A stretch of DNA of 28,180 nucleotides from CAZTGZ01 sp044339595. Lineage in GTDB: Bacteria > Bacteroidota > Bacteroidia > NS11-12g > UBA9320. Below are positions 7,381-15,673 of the stretch, in pieces. Positions within the stretch are counted from its first letter, which is position 1, and each line of letters starts with the position of its first letter. The notes beneath the pieces are model-generated. The model saw only the letters and a program-made list of their open reading frames with translations, had not been told where the DNA came from and searched no databases. The DNA lies in the NCBI GenBank assembly GCA_044339595.1, contig JBIIVF010000014.1, forward strand, positions 1 to 28,180. The letters run 5' to 3'. The translations under genes and the position numbers were made by a program.

Positions 7381-8514
7381 TTAGAGCGGCCTATAGCGAT
7401 ACAATCTTCCAGGGGTTTCGGTAGCAAAATACAAGAATCCGTCTCTGCCTTGTTTCACAACCCTAAACCGTCCTTGATTTTGCAATAAACGCTCTTCTTT
7501 GGCAACCTTATTTCCGCTGATTTCAAGGCGATTGAGGTGATTGCCTGCAAGGGCACCTAAAAACAAATTCCCTTTCCATTGTGGAATCACATCTGAATTA
7601 TAAAAGGTCATTCCGCATGGTGCAATGGAGGGAACCCAATAGTAGATAGGCAATATAGTTCCGTCAACGAATGTATCTGGAGTTATGGTTGAACCGTTGT
7701 AATTCACACCGAAAGAGGCCAATGGCCAGCCGTAATTTCCCCCTTTTTTCAGGATGTTAATTTCATCTCCTCCTTTAGGGCCGTGTTCATGCAACCAAAT
7801 TTCACCGTTTTTGGGGTTCAAGGCCATTCCTTGCGGATTGCGATGTCCGTAAGTCCAGATTTCATCCTTAAATCCGGATTTTCCATTATAGGGATTGTCG
7901 TCCGGTATGCGGCCATCGTCATGCATACGAATCACACAACCGCTGTGATTGCTGGTGTTTTGTGCCTGCGGTGGGTCATTTCGCTCTCCGAGGCACAAGT
8001 AAACATATCCGTCTTTCAAGACAATTCGGCTTCCAAAATGCAAGGTACTGCTGGTTTGCGGATCGGCCTGAAATAATTTCTGCACGTTTTCTAATTGGTT
8101 TCCGTTGATTTTAGCCATAAATAACGCGGTACTGATGGAAGTCGCACCGTTTACAGAAGCAGAAAAATATAATCGACCATTATTTTCAAAGTCCTTATGC
8201 AACGCCAAATCCATCAAACCGCCCTGTCCACTCGCCGAAATGACGGGTAATCCTGTAATTTCTACCGTTGAGCCATCTTTGTACTTCAGCAGTTTACCGC
8301 TCTTTTCAGCAATGAGGATGCTGCCATCGGGCAGAAATTCAAGTCCCCACGGGTTTTGCAAATTGGTAAGAAGGGTGTCGAGTTTGAGGGCCACCGGTGA
8401 AAGCGGTTTTTCTTCTTGTACGGGAGGTTGATCTTTATCTTTACAGCTTTCAACAGTGACGATGGCTGAAAAGGTCATCAAAAGGATGAGGATGGTTGAA
8501 TAAGCGTGTTTCAT
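7381..8514 (-). CDS. PQQ-dependent sugar dehydrogenase (glucose/sorbosone dehydrogenase family)
   Basis: 377 residues. It has an N-terminal export signal ending in V-E-S-C24, a plausible lipobox followed by a charged linker, so it is probably a lipoprotein. A six-bladed beta-propeller of the soluble glucose dehydrogenase / sorbosone dehydrogenase family follows. Family motifs are NPWGLEFLPDG, GQGGLMDLALHKDF, YGHRNPQGMA and LHEHGPKGGDEIN. These enzymes oxidise aldose sugars with PQQ at the cell surface; sugar specificity cannot be read from the sequence. No PQQ synthesis genes are nearby. The start is supported by a TAcaTTTG -7 box ending 6 bases before the ATG. The 3' end abuts the thioredoxin gene. 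Confidence 0.85.
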   Translation of the reverse strand: MKHAYSTILILLMTFSAIVTVESCKDKDQPPVQEEKPLSPVALKLDTLLTNLQNPWGLEFLPDGSILIAEKSGKLLKYKDGSTVEITGLPVISASGQGGLMDLALHKDFENNGRLYFSASVNGATSISTALFMAKINGNQLENVQKLFQADPQTSSTLHFGSRIVLKDGYVYLCLGERNDPPQAQNTSNHSGCVIRMHDDGRIPDDNPYNGKSGFKDEIWTYGHRNPQGMALNPKNGEIWLHEHGPKGGDEINILKKGGNYGWPLASFGVNYNGSTITPDTFVDGTILPIYYWVPSIAPCGMTFYNSDVIPQWKGNLFLGALAGNHLNRLEISGNKVAKEERLLQNQGRFRVVKQGRDGFLYFATETPGRLYRYRPL

Positions 8515-8520
8515 GCGTTA

Positions 8521-8528
8521 CAAATGTA
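8521..8528 (-). promoter_or_regulatory. -7 box TACATTTG, leaderless-type spacing
   Basis: Exact TAnnTTTG on the minus strand, exactly 6 bases before the ATG of the sugar dehydrogenase at 8514. Transcription would start at or next to the start codon. Confidence 0.5.
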
Positions 8529-8761
8529 ATGGATATGTTTCGAGATGAAAGGCAGTGAAATGTCATTTTATGTTGATATTAAGATGTTTCCAACCACTAT
8601 GAGAAATCGTGCTCATGTGAATGAATTGATGCATCATTACATCGCTAAATCCCTTCATCCATCCTTATTTTCTTTCCATTCATAGAAAAGCACAAAACGG
8701 CACAACAGTTGTTGCCCGAATTTGCGTTGGGTTTAATACCTTGCAAGCTCAACAGAAAATT

Positions 8762-10852
8762 ATGTTCAAAAAGATCATACATACCCTGATGGTTCTCGTA
8801 CCGGTATCTTTACTGGCCATGGGTTTTTATCAAAAGCAAAATACGCCCGGCGAAGACATGCTCGTACGGGTAATTCTTGAAAACCTGAAGAATTACCATT
8901 ACGCGCCGGTCGAAATCGATGATTCATTTTCTGTGAAAGCCTTCAACAATTACATCGATGACATCGACCCGGCCAAAAGATTTCTGCTGGCATCGGATGT
9001 ACATAAATTGAGTGTGTACAAATACCAAATTGACGATGAGAGTAAAAACGGCACCTATAATTTCTTCAACGAAAGCCTGACCCTCATCGAGCAAAAACAA
9101 CTGGATGCCCAAAAAATTTACCGCGACCTCCTCGCCCAAAAAATGGTGTTTGATGTGGATGAAAATGTAGATTTTAATGAAAAAATACCCTTTGCCAAAG
9201 ACGACTCTGAACTGCGCGATCGTTGGTCGAAATACCTGAAATACAATGTAATGCTCCGCTTGGTCACTTCACTGGATGTGCAGGAGAAAGCTTTAGAGAA
9301 AAGTGATACCACTGTGAAACAAGAGCCCTTCGACAGCCTTGAATTCAAAGCGCGTCAGGCTGTGCTCAAAAATCATGACGAATGGTTCGAAAGGTTGACC
9401 AAAATGCAGCGCAAAGACCGACTCAATATGTATGTAAATGCCCTCACCAAGGTGTTTGATCCGCATACCAATTATTTCCCGCCGGCCGACAAAGAAAATT
9501 TCGACATCCGCATGAGCGGAAAACTGGAAGGTATCGGGGCTCAATTGCAGGAAAAAGACGGATACATTCGGGTGACTAAAATTATTCCTGGAAGTCCCTC
9601 TGCTATTCAAGGTGAACTCAAAGAAAACGACATCATTCTGAAGGTGGCGCAAGCTGCTGAAGAGCCTGTTGATATTGTGGATGTGCGCATTGATGATGCC
9701 GTAAAACTCATCCGCGGAAAAAAAGGGACCGAAGTGCGTCTAACCGTTCGCAAACCCGATGGATCTGTTAAAATCATCCCCATCATCCGCGATGTGGTGC
9801 AATTGGAAGAAACCTATGCCCGAAGTGCCATCATTGCCGATAAAGATAAGAAGCCTGTTGGATACATTTATTTACCCAGTTTCTATGCTGACTTCAGCGG
9901 AGAAGGTGGACGATCCAGTTGGAGAGATGTAAAAGCAGAGATGGAAAAACTCAAGACAGAAAATGTGAAAGGCATCATCCTCGATCTTCGCAACAACGGC
10001 GGCGGATCATTACAGGACGTAGTAGAAATGGCCGGATTATTCATCAAAGAAGGCCCGATTGTTCAGGTAAAATCAAGAGGAGAAGCGCCCTATATCATGA
10101 AAGACAATAACCGTGATGTCACCTGGGATGGTGCATTGGTCATTATGGTGAACAGTTTCAGCGCATCCGCCTCTGAAATCATGGCTGCCGCGATGCAGGA
10201 TTACAAAAGAGCGGTTATTCTCGGGGCCGGACCCACTCATGGAAAAGGAACCGTTCAGCGATTCATCGGACTCAATGAAACCCTTCGCGACAGAAATGCA
10301 CCTGATTTAGGATCTGTGAAGCTCACCGTACAGAAGTTTTACCGCATCAATGGCGATGCCACCCAATTAAAAGGAGTGGAGGCCGACATCAACATGCCCG
10401 ACAACTATACCTATATCAAAACAGGCGAAAAAGAAGATGCTACCGCCATGCCTTTCGATCGCATCGAAAAAACCAATTATACCATTGATCCAAAGTACAT
10501 CAAAGACCTGAAGAAAATTCAGAAAAAGAGCGTAGAAAGAACCGGTCGCAAAGATGAAATGATCTTGCTTGATGAAAATGCCCGAAGATGGCAAAAACAA
10601 AATGAGCGTACGGTTTACAACCTTAATATACAAAAGTATCGCGCAGAAGAAAAGTCAAACAGCGAGATCAATAAAAAATATGAATCCCTTTTCAAGCCCA
10701 TCGAGGAAATGGAAATCCGTTTTGTACCTGCCGATGAAAAACAGATGCTTTCGGATGAATCCAGAAAGTCGAGATTCAATGATTGGAAGAATAACTTAAA
10801 AAAAGACTTATACTTGCATGAAGCCTTGCAAATTGCGGAGGATTTAATGTAA
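8762..10852 (+). CDS. prc: Carboxy-terminal processing peptidase Prc/Tsp (S41 family)
   Basis: 696 residues. A single N-terminal membrane anchor or signal (about residues 5-22) precedes the Tsp N-terminal helical region, a PDZ domain (about 240-345), the S41 catalytic domain and the long basic C-terminal extension typical of Prc. The Ser-Lys dyad is S469 in FSASASE and K495 in HGKGTVQ; LDLRNNGGG is the conserved substrate-strand loop. It degrades or trims periplasmic proteins from their C termini and affects envelope stress and murein hydrolases. The ATG at 8762 starts the signal segment; a TTG at 8741 is possible. Upstream, TTG near 8712 and a poor -7 match near 8737 have promoter-like spacing. 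The 8529-8761 gap holds nothing else I can support. Confidence 0.92.
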   Translation: MFKKIIHTLMVLVPVSLLAMGFYQKQNTPGEDMLVRVILENLKNYHYAPVEIDDSFSVKAFNNYIDDIDPAKRFLLASDVHKLSVYKYQIDDESKNGTYNFFNESLTLIEQKQLDAQKIYRDLLAQKMVFDVDENVDFNEKIPFAKDDSELRDRWSKYLKYNVMLRLVTSLDVQEKALEKSDTTVKQEPFDSLEFKARQAVLKNHDEWFERLTKMQRKDRLNMYVNALTKVFDPHTNYFPPADKENFDIRMSGKLEGIGAQLQEKDGYIRVTKIIPGSPSAIQGELKENDIILKVAQAAEEPVDIVDVRIDDAVKLIRGKKGTEVRLTVRKPDGSVKIIPIIRDVVQLEETYARSAIIADKDKKPVGYIYLPSFYADFSGEGGRSSWRDVKAEMEKLKTENVKGIILDLRNNGGGSLQDVVEMAGLFIKEGPIVQVKSRGEAPYIMKDNNRDVTWDGALVIMVNSFSASASEIMAAAMQDYKRAVILGAGPTHGKGTVQRFIGLNETLRDRNAPDLGSVKLTVQKFYRINGDATQLKGVEADINMPDNYTYIKTGEKEDATAMPFDRIEKTNYTIDPKYIKDLKKIQKKSVERTGRKDEMILLDENARRWQKQNERTVYNLNIQKYRAEEKSNSEINKKYESLFKPIEEMEIRFVPADEKQMLSDESRKSRFNDWKNNLKKDLYLHEALQIAEDLM

Positions 10853-10868
10853 CTAAAAAATCTTTCCC

Positions 10869-10964
10869 ATGCGTTTAATTGTTTTTCGTTATCTTTCTAT
10901 TTTCTTTTTATTCAGTTTGCTGTGGAACCTCCTTGTCTTGATGGACATGAAATTCAGCAAATAA
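10869..10964 (+). CDS. Small hydrophobic reading frame, possible N terminus of the next protein
   Basis: 31 codons from the ATG at 10869 to the TAA at 10962-10964, encoding one membrane segment (IFFLFSLLWNLLVLMDM) after two arginines. It is in the same frame as the membrane protein starting at 10980, and the codons between them (KSSAPV) are protein-like. It could be a tiny membrane protein, or the first helix of a 219-residue protein broken by a nonsense codon. It starts 16 bp after the protease stop. I cannot decide between these readings. Confidence 0.3.
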   Translation: MRLIVFRYLSIFFLFSLLWNLLVLMDMKFSK

Positions 10965-10979
10965 AAAAGCAGCGCTCCG

Positions 10980-11528
10980 GTGATAGATCCATCCGGATAT
11001 TACAACCTTGCCAACCCACCGGAAAAAGCCGAATCAGCAGAGAAAGTTGACGATGACAAAAGCAGTTCCACCTTTGTAGCCAATTTTTTCGGTTTGCCGG
11101 CCATACTATTGGTCGTTGGTTTAATCCTGGGTTTTAAAAATGCCGGTAAAGCCATTCCCGTGATCAAGATGCTCATTTTCCTGACCTTATCGTGGTTCCT
11201 ATTCGAAGTCATTGCCTACACCGTGATGATTTTAAGCGTGTCCATTATTACCGTTGGTGTCGTGTTAATGCCAATCTTAGGAGCCACTGCCATGTACATT
11301 TTTCTTCGAATAACAGGCGCGTTTTACGCTTTCAAATTTCGCAGGGGATATTGGCTGTATAGCCTCGTTACTTTCGGAGTGCTTATTTTACCTCTTTTAC
11401 AATTTTTTATCGCATTTCAAGCCTCCGTTGTGGCGTCTTTGTCCATTCTGTTATGGCAAATCATCGTTCTGTGGGCCGTCTACGAATCAGAGCAGCAAGC
11501 CATGCTCTCCGAGCCCATCAATATTTGA
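10980..11528 (+). CDS. Multi-spanning membrane protein of unknown function
   Basis: 182 residues from a GTG start. After an acidic, Ser/Lys-rich stretch (residues 15-30) come about four hydrophobic segments: LPAILLVVGLILGF, MLIFLTLSWFLFEVIAYTVM with the adjoining LSVSIITVGVVLMPILGATA, LVTFGVLILPLLQFFIAF, and VASLSILLWQIIVLWAV. I recognise no family; it resembles small inner-membrane proteins found only in Bacteroidota. The start is uncertain because the frame continues upstream without interruption except for one TAA (10962-10964). That makes either an unusual GTG start or a disrupted longer gene possible. It is probably co-transcribed with the protease. A tandem hairpin repeat begins at its stop codon. 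Confidence 0.6.
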   Translation: MIDPSGYYNLANPPEKAESAEKVDDDKSSSTFVANFFGLPAILLVVGLILGFKNAGKAIPVIKMLIFLTLSWFLFEVIAYTVMILSVSIITVGVVLMPILGATAMYIFLRITGAFYAFKFRRGYWLYSLVTFGVLILPLLQFFIAFQASVVASLSILLWQIIVLWAVYESEQQAMLSEPINI

Positions 11529-11713
11529 GGTCTCCTACTTAATCCTCCCATCATCAAACCCTGCATTATCAAAGCAGGGACCTCCAAATGACTGTTTAGC
11601 ACCCAAATCCCACCTCCTTTGAGGTCTCCTGCCACTTCAAACCATTCATCAAAACCCCGCATCACCGCAGCAGGGACCTCCAAATGACTGTGTAGCACCA
11701 AAATCCTCCCTCC
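11526..11713. repeat. Two tandem 94-bp units with nested hairpins
   Basis: The stretch TGAGGTCTCCT...CTCCAAATGACTGT...AGCACC occurs twice head to tail (11526-11619 and 11620-11713), with scattered differences. In unit 1, GAGGTC (11527-11532) pairs with GACCTC (11579-11584) around an inner stem CCTGC (11560-11564) with GCAGG (11574-11578). In unit 2 the outer stem is kept (11621-11626 with 11675-11680) but the inner stem has a mismatch. The first unit includes the TGA stop of the upstream gene. It may act in transcript ends or be a mobile palindromic repeat; no T run for a standard terminator follows. Confidence 0.6.
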
Positions 11714-11760
11714 CCAGTTTATCCGTAATATCCGTTACACAACTTTCCAAACTCTCCTCT

Positions 11761-11768
11761 TATCTTTG
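11761..11768 (+). promoter_or_regulatory. -7 box TATCTTTG for the persulfide dioxygenase-like gene
   Basis: Exact TAnnTTTG match ending 20 bases before the ATG at 11789, with a weak -33-like TTTCC upstream. Confidence 0.5.
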
Positions 11769-11788
11769 TAATAAAATTAATCACTTTT

Positions 11789-13192
11789 ATGAAAATTGAA
11801 CAGATCTATACCGGATGTTTAGCCGAAGCCGCTTATTATATCGAATCAAAGGGGGAAGTAGCCATCATTGATCCACTTCGCGAAACATCCCCCTATATTC
11901 AACGAGCAGAAAAAAATGGTGCCTATATTAAATATGTATTAGAAACCCATTTTCATGCTGATTTTGTATCTGGCCATGTAGATCTTGCCAAGAAAACAGG
12001 CGCCACCATTGTTTACGGCCCGAATGCAGCTGCAGGGTATGACATACATGCAGCCGAAGATGGAGAAATTCTTCACTTAGGCGATATCACCATCACTGTA
12101 TTGCATACACCCGGCCATACCATGGAAAGTACTACCTATTTATTAAAGGACGAAAATGGTAAAGATTATGCCATTTTTACCGGGGATACCCTGTTTATCG
12201 GGGATGTGGGTCGGCCGGATCTTGCGGTCAAAACGCATCTGACCCGTGAAGATTTAGCCGGTCATTTATACGATTCTCTTCGCAATAAAATCATGCCTTT
12301 AGCCGATGATGTAATTGTATATCCTGCGCATGGTGCCGGATCTGCCTGCGGGAAAAACCTCAGTTCAGAAACCAGTTCCACGCTCGGTCACCAAAAACAA
12401 TTTAATTATGCGCTGAGGGTCGACATGACCCGAGATGAATTTGTGAAAGAAGTAACCGACGGATTGGCCCCTCCTCCACAGTATTTCCCGAAAAATGCCA
12501 TGATCAACAAAAATGGCTACGAAAGTATCGACACCATCATAGAAAGAGGCACCCTCGCACTTGATCCACAGGCATTTGAGGATGCAGCAGAAGCCACAGA
12601 AGCACTGATTTTGGATACCCGAAATGCCGCTCAATTTGTAAAAGCCCACATACCGGGATCTATATTCATTGGCATCGATGGCGGTTTTGCCCCTTGGGTT
12701 GGCGCTTTGATTACAGATATAGATCAACCTATATTGATCGTGACTGACCCCGGAAGAGAAGAAGAAGTTGTAACCCGACTGGCACGCGTTGGATACGACC
12801 ATACCCTCGGATATCTGAATGGTGGCATCGAATCTTGGATAAAAGCAGAAAAAGAAACGGATCAAATAGAATCGATATCATCAGAAAAATTCGCTGAGAT
12901 TTATGCTGCAGAACCGATCCTTATCAGTGATGTACGCAAATGCAGCGAATACGACAATGGTCATGTGGTCAATGCATTAAATTTACCACTCGACTTTATT
13001 GCAGAAAATACAAACAAATACGATAAAGACGAAAAGTACTATGTGCATTGCGCCGGTGGATATCGTTCTGTGATTGCCGCCAGTATTTTGAAGGCAAGAG
13101 GATATCACAATCTCGTGAATGTTGAAGGGGGATACGCTGCCATCAAAAACACACCTATTCCAACAGAAATATCAGAATCTGTTGCATACTGA
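11789..13192 (+). CDS. MBL-fold persulfide dioxygenase-like protein with two rhodanese domains
   Basis: 467 residues. Residues 1-235 form a metallo-beta-lactamase fold of the ETHE1/persulfide dioxygenase type. H54-F-H56-A-D58-F-V-S-G-H63 is followed by H110 (TPGH), D133 (FTGD) and H181 (YPAHGAGS). The mononuclear iron ligands of that group correspond to H54, H110 and D133. C187 in GSACGK is typical of the group. Two rhodanese domains follow. The first (about 265-360) has D-P-G-R where the catalytic Cys loop should be and is probably inactive; the second (about 370-460) has C421-A-G-G-Y-R-S. The architecture resembles CstB-like proteins that oxidise persulfides to sulfite and can form thiosulfate. 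It is cytoplasmic. No sulfide:quinone reductase is adjacent. Confidence 0.88.
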   Translation: MKIEQIYTGCLAEAAYYIESKGEVAIIDPLRETSPYIQRAEKNGAYIKYVLETHFHADFVSGHVDLAKKTGATIVYGPNAAAGYDIHAAEDGEILHLGDITITVLHTPGHTMESTTYLLKDENGKDYAIFTGDTLFIGDVGRPDLAVKTHLTREDLAGHLYDSLRNKIMPLADDVIVYPAHGAGSACGKNLSSETSSTLGHQKQFNYALRVDMTRDEFVKEVTDGLAPPPQYFPKNAMINKNGYESIDTIIERGTLALDPQAFEDAAEATEALILDTRNAAQFVKAHIPGSIFIGIDGGFAPWVGALITDIDQPILIVTDPGREEEVVTRLARVGYDHTLGYLNGGIESWIKAEKETDQIESISSEKFAEIYAAEPILISDVRKCSEYDNGHVVNALNLPLDFIAENTNKYDKDEKYYVHCAGGYRSVIAASILKARGYHNLVNVEGGYAAIKNTPIPTEISESVAY

Positions 13193-13251
13193 TTGATCCT
13201 TTGATAGAGAATGAACAGCAAACTACGGCTGTAAATTAATAAATTGCGACC

Positions 13252-14265
13252 ATGCTTCGGTATGGTCGCTTTCGTTATTTAAAATACATCAACCTAAACC
13301 GGGTGGTTAATTTTGTTGCGCTCTATTTAAGTTACTACTTGTCCCGTTGGCTGTCAAAATCTCTTATCTGGGGCAGACCCTTATCCATTTCCATCGAACC
13401 CACCACATCCTGCAATTTGCGGTGTCCGCAATGTCCAAGCGGATTGCGAAGCTTTACCCGTGACACCGGCATGCTGGAACAAGAAACCAACCGTAGAATC
13501 ATCGATCAGCTCTCTCCTCAATTGGCTTACATAACCTACTATTTTCAAGGAGAACCCTACCTCAATCCTGAATTTCTGGATATGGTGAAGTACGCAACCT
13601 CCAAGAATATTTACACCACTACGTCTTCCAATGCCCATTACCTAACCCCGGAGAATTGCCATCGCACCGTCGAAAGTGGTCTTGGCACACTCATCATCAG
13701 CTTAGATGGGATCACACAGGAAAGTTATTCCAAATATCGAATCGGAGGAAATCTAGACAAAGTGCTCGAAGGAACCCGAAATATCATGCAGGCAAAAAAA
13801 GCATCCGGAGCAGCTCATCCTTATGTAATTTGGCAGTTCATCGTATTCTCCCACAATGAAAATGAGCTCGATGAGCTTAAAAAACTGGCTGTAGAATACA
13901 AGATTGATGAACTCAAAATCAAAACGGCACAGATTTATGATTTCGAAAATGGCCATCATTTGATGCCGAAAGACGAAAAATACAGCCGTTATGTTTTGGA
14001 TAAAAATGGATATCGCATTCGAAATAAATTACTGAACCATTGCTGGCGTATGTGGCAGGGATGCGTTTTTACCTGGGATGGTGATGTGGTGCCCTGTTGT
14101 TTCGATAAAGACGCCAAACACAAGATGGGGAATATAATGCAACAGACGTTTAGCGAAATATGGAAAAATACTGATTATCAATCATTCAGACATCAATTGT
14201 CACAAAATCGTCAGCAAATTGACATCTGCTCCAATTGCACGGAAGGCACCCAAGTCTGGAAATGA
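13252..14265 (+). CDS. Radical SAM protein with SPASM domain
   Basis: 337 residues. After a basic, weakly hydrophobic N-terminal stretch (1-42) comes the radical SAM core with its [4Fe-4S] motif C54-N-L-R-C58-P-Q-C61. Supporting motifs are the GEP strand in FQGEPYLNPEF and the ISLDG strand. The C terminus is a SPASM domain with further cluster cysteines (HCW, GCVFTWDGDVVPCC, ICSNC). Such proteins modify peptides, polysaccharide precursors or tRNA, using auxiliary iron-sulfur clusters. No precursor peptide or partner is adjacent; the next gene (ompA family) is 154 bp away with its own leader. It starts 59 bp after the persulfide dioxygenase-like gene and might be co-transcribed. Substrate is unknown. 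Confidence 0.85.
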   Translation: MLRYGRFRYLKYINLNRVVNFVALYLSYYLSRWLSKSLIWGRPLSISIEPTTSCNLRCPQCPSGLRSFTRDTGMLEQETNRRIIDQLSPQLAYITYYFQGEPYLNPEFLDMVKYATSKNIYTTTSSNAHYLTPENCHRTVESGLGTLIISLDGITQESYSKYRIGGNLDKVLEGTRNIMQAKKASGAAHPYVIWQFIVFSHNENELDELKKLAVEYKIDELKIKTAQIYDFENGHHLMPKDEKYSRYVLDKNGYRIRNKLLNHCWRMWQGCVFTWDGDVVPCCFDKDAKHKMGNIMQQTFSEIWKNTDYQSFRHQLSQNRQQIDICSNCTEGTQVWK

Positions 14266-14419
14266 TTTTTCAATTTCATTAGTCAGCCCGAACGACCAAT
14301 TCAATTTAATTCAAAAAAAACTTGACTAAATTTCGTTATTTGTTCGCAAACGTTTATAATTGCTACTTGATGACAGTAATTTTACTTTCAAATAACCATC
14401 AGGATATAAGCAGTCAGAT

Positions 14420-15502
14420 ATGAACAAAAGAATACTCGTTGCAGCAGGGATTTTAACCATGTTAACCGCCAACTCGAGCAAAGTGTTGGCACAGAATTAC
14501 TTGCACAAGTTTGGATTGGAGATCAGTGGCGGAATCAGAGAATACGGAGGAGACCGTGGAAACCGATTTTTCTTCGCCGAGCGACCTGATTATCAGGCCA
14601 TCGGACTTTCATTCAGCTATTATGTAAACCCATCTTTTGATGCCACGATGTATGGATCTTTAGGGGATCTCGGTCATCGCGACAATCAATTTCCAAGAAA
14701 ATTGGGTTTCACCGCTCAGGTTACAGATCTCATGTTGGGTCTGCGCTACAAATTCGCCAACAACTATATCATGAGTGAAGATTCGCGTTTCAAGCCTTAT
14801 TTACAGGCAGGATGGGGCGGAATGCAAAGTGTTTCTAAAATCATTCATGATGTTCCGGGATACGCTGAGAACTTCACCAACAACAGAACCTGGTTTGCTG
14901 CCCAGTGGTCAGCCGGTGGTGGGGTTAGAATTGCGCTTACCGATTACCTCGATTTTAGCCTTCAGACGTTGTATAATTATACATTTGACGACAATTATGA
15001 CGGACTTCCTTTCTCTATGAGCCGTGTGCGATTAAAAGCATTGCATGATGCTTATTTGTATCATTCAGCCGGATTCGTTTACCACTTCGGTGAAAATGAT
15101 GGTGCTTACAAATTCTCCAAAGGGGACGAAGATGTTCCTAAAGAAGTGATAGAGCGTTTGAATTTATTGGCTAAAAACATCAATTTCGAAACTGCTTCTG
15201 CTACCATCAGTGCTTCCTCTTATACCGCCATCGATTCTATTGTGGATGTGTTGATGGAATACCCAACCGTAGATTGTCTCATCGAAGGTCATACCGATGA
15301 CGTAGGTGAAGATGAAGCAAACCTCAAATTGTCTCAAGATCGTGCCGACGCAGTAGCTAATTATATCAAGGGCAAAAACATTGACGGATCAAGATTGAAA
15401 GCGCAAGGTTATGGCGAAACCCAGCATATTGCTAAAAACAATTCACCTGAAGGTCGTGCCAAAAACCGTAGGGTGGTTTTGAAACCATATTACAGAAAAT
15501 AA
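14420..15502 (+). CDS. OmpA-family outer-membrane protein
   Basis: 360 residues. The signal peptide ends near KVLA|QN (residue 24). An N-terminal eight-stranded-like barrel (about 25-230) has alternating aromatic strands such as YQAIGLSFSYYV, FKPYLQAGWGG and YLYHSAGFVYHFGEN. A C-terminal OmpA peptidoglycan-binding domain (about 245-358) contains INFETASATI, IEGHTDDVG, LSQDRADAVANYI and RAKNRRV. It should anchor the outer membrane to the cell wall. The ATG at 14420 starts the signal peptide. A strong stem-loop with a T8 run lies 31 bp after the stop. Only degenerate -7 matches are visible in the 154-bp leader. Confidence 0.92.
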   Translation: MNKRILVAAGILTMLTANSSKVLAQNYLHKFGLEISGGIREYGGDRGNRFFFAERPDYQAIGLSFSYYVNPSFDATMYGSLGDLGHRDNQFPRKLGFTAQVTDLMLGLRYKFANNYIMSEDSRFKPYLQAGWGGMQSVSKIIHDVPGYAENFTNNRTWFAAQWSAGGGVRIALTDYLDFSLQTLYNYTFDDNYDGLPFSMSRVRLKALHDAYLYHSAGFVYHFGENDGAYKFSKGDEDVPKEVIERLNLLAKNINFETASATISASSYTAIDSIVDVLMEYPTVDCLIEGHTDDVGEDEANLKLSQDRADAVANYIKGKNIDGSRLKAQGYGETQHIAKNNSPEGRAKNRRVVLKPYYRK

Positions 15503-15533
15503 TTTCTAATGAATTTGCCCGTATTGGGCGGTG

Positions 15534-15563
15534 GGGACGTGCTGTTGTACGTCCCTTTTTTTT
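15534..15563 (+). terminator. Rho-independent terminator after the OmpA-family gene
   Basis: GGGACGT (15534-15540) pairs with ACGTCCC (15549-15555) around an 8-base loop, followed by eight T (15556-15563). It is 31 bp beyond the ompA-family stop. The stem belongs to the same sequence family as the two hairpins downstream. Confidence 0.75.
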
Positions 15564-15594
15564 GCACCCCGGCAGCCTGTTGTAGTAAATTAAA

Positions 15595-15673
15595 TGGTGG
15601 GGACGCGCTGTCGCGCGTCTATGGAAATTTGTGGTTAACCCGGATATTGATGTGGACGCGCAGCAGCGCGTCC
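15595..15673. repeat. Two REP-like GGGACGCGCTG hairpins
   Basis: GACGCGC (15602-15608) pairs with GCGCGTC (15613-15619). GGACGCGC (15654-15661) pairs with GCGCGTCC (15666-15673) around AGCA. They are inverted relative to each other and related to the terminator stem at 15534-15555. The last arm ends directly at the uvrB stop codon (TAG, complement of 15674-15676). This palindrome family is familiar from intergenic DNA of Bacteroidota. Confidence 0.65.

Noticed and set aside
11480..11701. 73-codon minus-strand frame with a repeated SHLEVPA segment
   Set aside because: The internal repeat is simply the 94-bp DNA duplication read in frame; it also runs into the upstream gene.
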